From: Thalassotalea_H sp040779345
Lineage (GTDB): Bacteria; Pseudomonadota; Gammaproteobacteria; Enterobacterales; Alteromonadaceae
Direction of reading: 5' to 3'
Assembly (NCBI GenBank): GCA_040779345.1
Contig: JBFONU010000003.1
Location: 62,001 to 126,000, forward strand
Length of the DNA: 64,000 bases
Shown: in pieces, positions 61,661 to 64,000 of the stretch
How positions within the stretch are numbered: the first letter of the stretch is position 1
How the letters are laid out: each line of letters begins with the position of its first letter
Made by a program: the position numbers and the translations under genes
The notes under the pieces: model-generated
What the model saw: only the letters and a program-made list of their open reading frames with translations
What the model was told of the DNA's origin: nothing
Databases searched by the model: none

Positions 61661-64000
61661 TTAGAAATCATAGGTGTAACTCAAACTTATTGAGGTCCCG
61701 ACTTCTTTTTCACGAACGGCGATATCAGATTGTGTCACTTTTTGAGATTCATCGAGTAAGTTTTTAACCTTGAATTTAACCTGTGAGTTAAAGTCAGGAT
61801 AAAAAGTATAAACTAAATCTACTGCGTGAAAAGGTTGTTCAAGAGCGTCCTCTCGCCCACCTACCCCTGATGCGATGATACGTTCACCAAATACGTTATA
61901 AACCAATGACCCAGAATGATTACCATTAGCAGAGTCATAATTTAATTGTAAGTTTACAACATATTCAGAGTGTCCACTCATTCGCTTAGTTGGGTTAGTT
62001 AAATTACCCGCTAAACTTGGGTCAATGCTGACTTGTGAATCACTTAACGTTATATTACCTGAGGTAAAAAAACCGTCAGCAACATTCATCAAATCAACCA
62101 TCCATTCAAATTCGCCCCCTTTAACTTCCCCCGTTTCACCATTAACAAATGTCGCAGAATAATCTTCATCACCAATTTGTAAGACAGTTTCAATCGGCGA
62201 TTCTATATCCTTATAAAAACCAGCAATCGTGTAACTATCGCCATTTTCGGCATAATATTCGTATCGTAAATCGTAGTTTTTAATTGGGCTACTTTGTAAG
62301 CCAACACGACCAAAGGTGCGAATATCGGTTAATGGATCGTAATATGCAACTGGCACAACTTCACGTAAATCAGGTCTAACAACGGTTTCCCCGTAACTTG
62401 CCCGAATTTGATATTGTTCACTTGCCATGTACGTCAAAGCTAATGATGGGTAAAAATCATCCGTGTTAATACTTCCCGCAGCAATTTTTTCGGGAGCCCA
62501 AAATATATCGAGTTCTTTCTTACCAAAAATTAAGCTGGAAGTCCCAACAGACGTTTGCTTAAATTCTTCATAACGAATACCGCCACTAATGCGATATTTA
62601 TTATCAAATATCACATCAAATGAACCGTATGCTGCATCAATTTTCTGGGCAGCAATATAGTCATCGGCATCTGGGGCTGAAGGTTCATTAAAATCCACTA
62701 GAATACGTTGGCCATCAATAAATGAATCAGTTAAATAACCACTATTCGTCAATGGCGATTGTGAGCCGTCATTTATTACAATGCCAGACCCTGACTTATT
62801 ATGAACGGCAAAACTCGACGTAGTGTAGTTACGACCTCGATCTGAAAAGTCGTACCCGGCTTTAAATTCAAGTTCATAACCATCACCGTACACTGGCAGA
62901 GTTAAATTACCACCATAAGAATTAACCCGGTCTTCCATGTCAGTAAATGAATAAATCGCTCTGTTATCATCACCCGTGATATTCGAGTTTGCATAATTGC
63001 CGTTATCAAAGTTATCTCTAAAATTAAATTTTGTGCTAAATGGGATCTCAGTTTTGGCTTTAGAACGGGTATATTGCCAGTCAAAGCCAGCGCCCCAATA
63101 ATCAACAAACGTATGCTGTCCAAGCACTTGAGAGACATGTAATGTGCGTTCTTGATAATCAAATTCATGAACACGGTTTGCTCTATCATCGGTAGCAACA
63201 GTATAAACTGTACTACCCGCAGGGGATTCTACTTGAGAAACTTCAACTTCATCTTCATTGTCAACTAAGTACAAGTTGTTCCATGAAAGCGAATGATTAT
63301 CAAGTTTATACCCCAAATTTAAAACGCCACTATAACGCTCATTTTCTGAGGTGACCGTTGAGTTTTTCACGGTATTAAAGCATGAGCTAGCTACATCTTC
63401 AGCAGTCGCCAAGGACGTAGAGCATTTTGCATCAACACCTTGTGCAATCACCGAGGTTTTCTTTTTTGCCGAATCCCATTTATTTTCATATGCGATTGAG
63501 GCTAAAAAGCCCAATCGACCACCAAAATAATTTTCATCAAAACTGTTACCAATATGGGCTTTGACATTATAGGCAGGATCTAATGATTCATCTGACACCA
63601 CCGAATTTCGAGGTAATGATTTTAACAAGTCATTATTGATAGCAATGGCTTGCTCAGAAACACTTTGGCTCTCTGTCTCGGTCAAATTTGCACGTTTAAT
63701 AATATTGTCTACAGTGAATCTACCGCGATAATCGACAATGGCACTTTTTAATTCATTAGAAATTCCACCACTTGGGCGTTGATAAGTATAGCCATTACTC
63801 GCACTTGTATCGTGTGCTATGCCGATTTCCACACTTGAAGTGAAATCACTAGGGATAGACTTTGTCCGAATATCAATAGCACCACCACCAAAAGCCGCAG
63901 GCATATTAGCTGAAAATGCCTTCTGTACGGCAATACTTTCAATGATACTTGCAGGAATAATATCAAGCGGCACAACATTACGTGTTAAATCAGGGCTTGG
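61661..64000 (-). CDS. TonB-dependent receptor (N-terminus cut by the window edge)
   Basis: About 780 residues are visible, ending in the outer-membrane C-terminal strand SISLSYTYDF. The frame remains open to 64000, so the GTG at 63973 is an internal valine (DLTRNVVPLDIIPAS) and the signal peptide, any carboxypeptidase-like domain and most of the plug lie outside. The plug end is seen in SIIESIAVQKAFSANMPAAFGGGAIDIRTK, and the rest is a 22-strand barrel with long acidic loops; two cysteines in an early loop may form a disulfide. The ligand is unknown. A partner for the TonB2 operon downstream. Confidence 0.93.
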   Translation of the reverse strand, partial: PSPDLTRNVVPLDIIPASIIESIAVQKAFSANMPAAFGGGAIDIRTKSIPSDFTSSVEIGIAHDTSASNGYTYQRPSGGISNELKSAIVDYRGRFTVDNIIKRANLTETESQSVSEQAIAINNDLLKSLPRNSVVSDESLDPAYNVKAHIGNSFDENYFGGRLGFLASIAYENKWDSAKKKTSVIAQGVDAKCSTSLATAEDVASSCFNTVKNSTVTSENERYSGVLNLGYKLDNHSLSWNNLYLVDNEDEVEVSQVESPAGSTVYTVATDDRANRVHEFDYQERTLHVSQVLGQHTFVDYWGAGFDWQYTRSKAKTEIPFSTKFNFRDNFDNGNYANSNITGDDNRAIYSFTDMEDRVNSYGGNLTLPVYGDGYELEFKAGYDFSDRGRNYTTSSFAVHNKSGSGIVINDGSQSPLTNSGYLTDSFIDGQRILVDFNEPSAPDADDYIAAQKIDAAYGSFDVIFDNKYRISGGIRYEEFKQTSVGTSSLIFGKKELDIFWAPEKIAAGSINTDDFYPSLALTYMASEQYQIRASYGETVVRPDLREVVPVAYYDPLTDIRTFGRVGLQSSPIKNYDLRYEYYAENGDSYTIAGFYKDIESPIETVLQIGDEDYSATFVNGETGEVKGGEFEWMVDLMNVADGFFTSGNITLSDSQVSIDPSLAGNLTNPTKRMSGHSEYVVNLQLNYDSANGNHSGSLVYNVFGERIIASGVGGREDALEQPFHAVDLVYTFYPDFNSQVKFKVKNLLDESQKVTQSDIAVREKEVGTSISLSYTYDF

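Noticed and set aside
63971..63973. GTG at 63973 as start of the TonB-dependent receptor
   Set aside because: The frame continues upstream to the window edge with plug-domain sequence, so this codon is internal.
1..64000. tRNA, rRNA, insertion sequences, prophage or attachment sites
   Set aside because: No cloverleaf, rRNA segment, transposase or integrase motif was found on reading either strand.

Overview
The window looks like chromosomal DNA of a marine, AT-rich gammaproteobacterium of the Alteromonadales, probably near Colwellia or Thalassotalea. This is inferred from the AT-rich base composition, a YacL (UPF0231) protein, EttA, a TonB2-type ExbB/ExbD/TonB operon with DUF3450 and TtpC-like partners, a PEP-CTERM protein and a long TonB-dependent receptor. 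No rRNA, tRNA, CRISPR array, transposase or phage gene was seen.

Left part (1-22209). A truncated BNR-repeat protein and an HDOD protein come first. Next is a NarL-type two-component system beside a DUF2141 gene, a tiny PEP-CTERM protein and a four-gene HlyD/ABC (FtsX-type) export operon. The upstream regions of the DUF2141 gene and of the export operon share an identical 19-bp element with a 12-bp palindromic core, followed by a second degenerate copy about 22 bp away. This is the best candidate for the response-regulator operator. Then follow yacL, a TonB-like anchored protein, an amidohydrolase fused to a CIA30 domain, a LytS/LytTR-type two-component pair, a decayed small membrane gene, ettA, a PilZ protein, a GcvR-like ACT protein and the polyphosphate pair ppk1-ppx.

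Central part (22251-55986). This is a cytochrome cd1-type denitrification region. A leftward operon nirC-F-DL-G-H-J-E-N makes heme d1. Rightward, nirS is followed, after a hairpin, by a NirT-like tetraheme protein fused to a second heme-binding module. A membrane-anchored hemerythrin lies between the two arms. Further right are an NapH/CcoG-like polyferredoxin with a cupredoxin, then norQ-norE-norF-orf-norC-norB, a small membrane ORF, norD and a dnrP-like gene. Seven FNR/DNR-type sites (TTGAT-N4-ATCAA or close variants) lie in front of these units. In five cases a -10-like hexamer sits where a class II promoter (site centred at -41.5) predicts. The regulator, a nirM gene and any nos genes are not in the window. 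So nitrite to NO to N2O is covered here, and the cupredoxin or NirT-like protein could be the electron donor.

A heavy-metal block (40664-49105) splits the nir and nor parts. It is a leftward operon of a transglutaminase-like protein, a CDF exporter, a small His/Cys-rich protein and a CusCBA/Czc-type RND system. It faces a divergent Cd/Pb-type MerR regulator whose target promoter has the 19-bp spacer typical of MerR control.

Right part (56220-64000). A leftward TonB2 operon (DUF3450, TtpC-like ExbB, ExbB2, ExbD2, TonB2, TPR protein) lies downstream of a TonB-dependent receptor that runs off the window edge. Intergenic regions hold several clear intrinsic terminators and a noteworthy mosaic of tandem repeats at 34641-34910.
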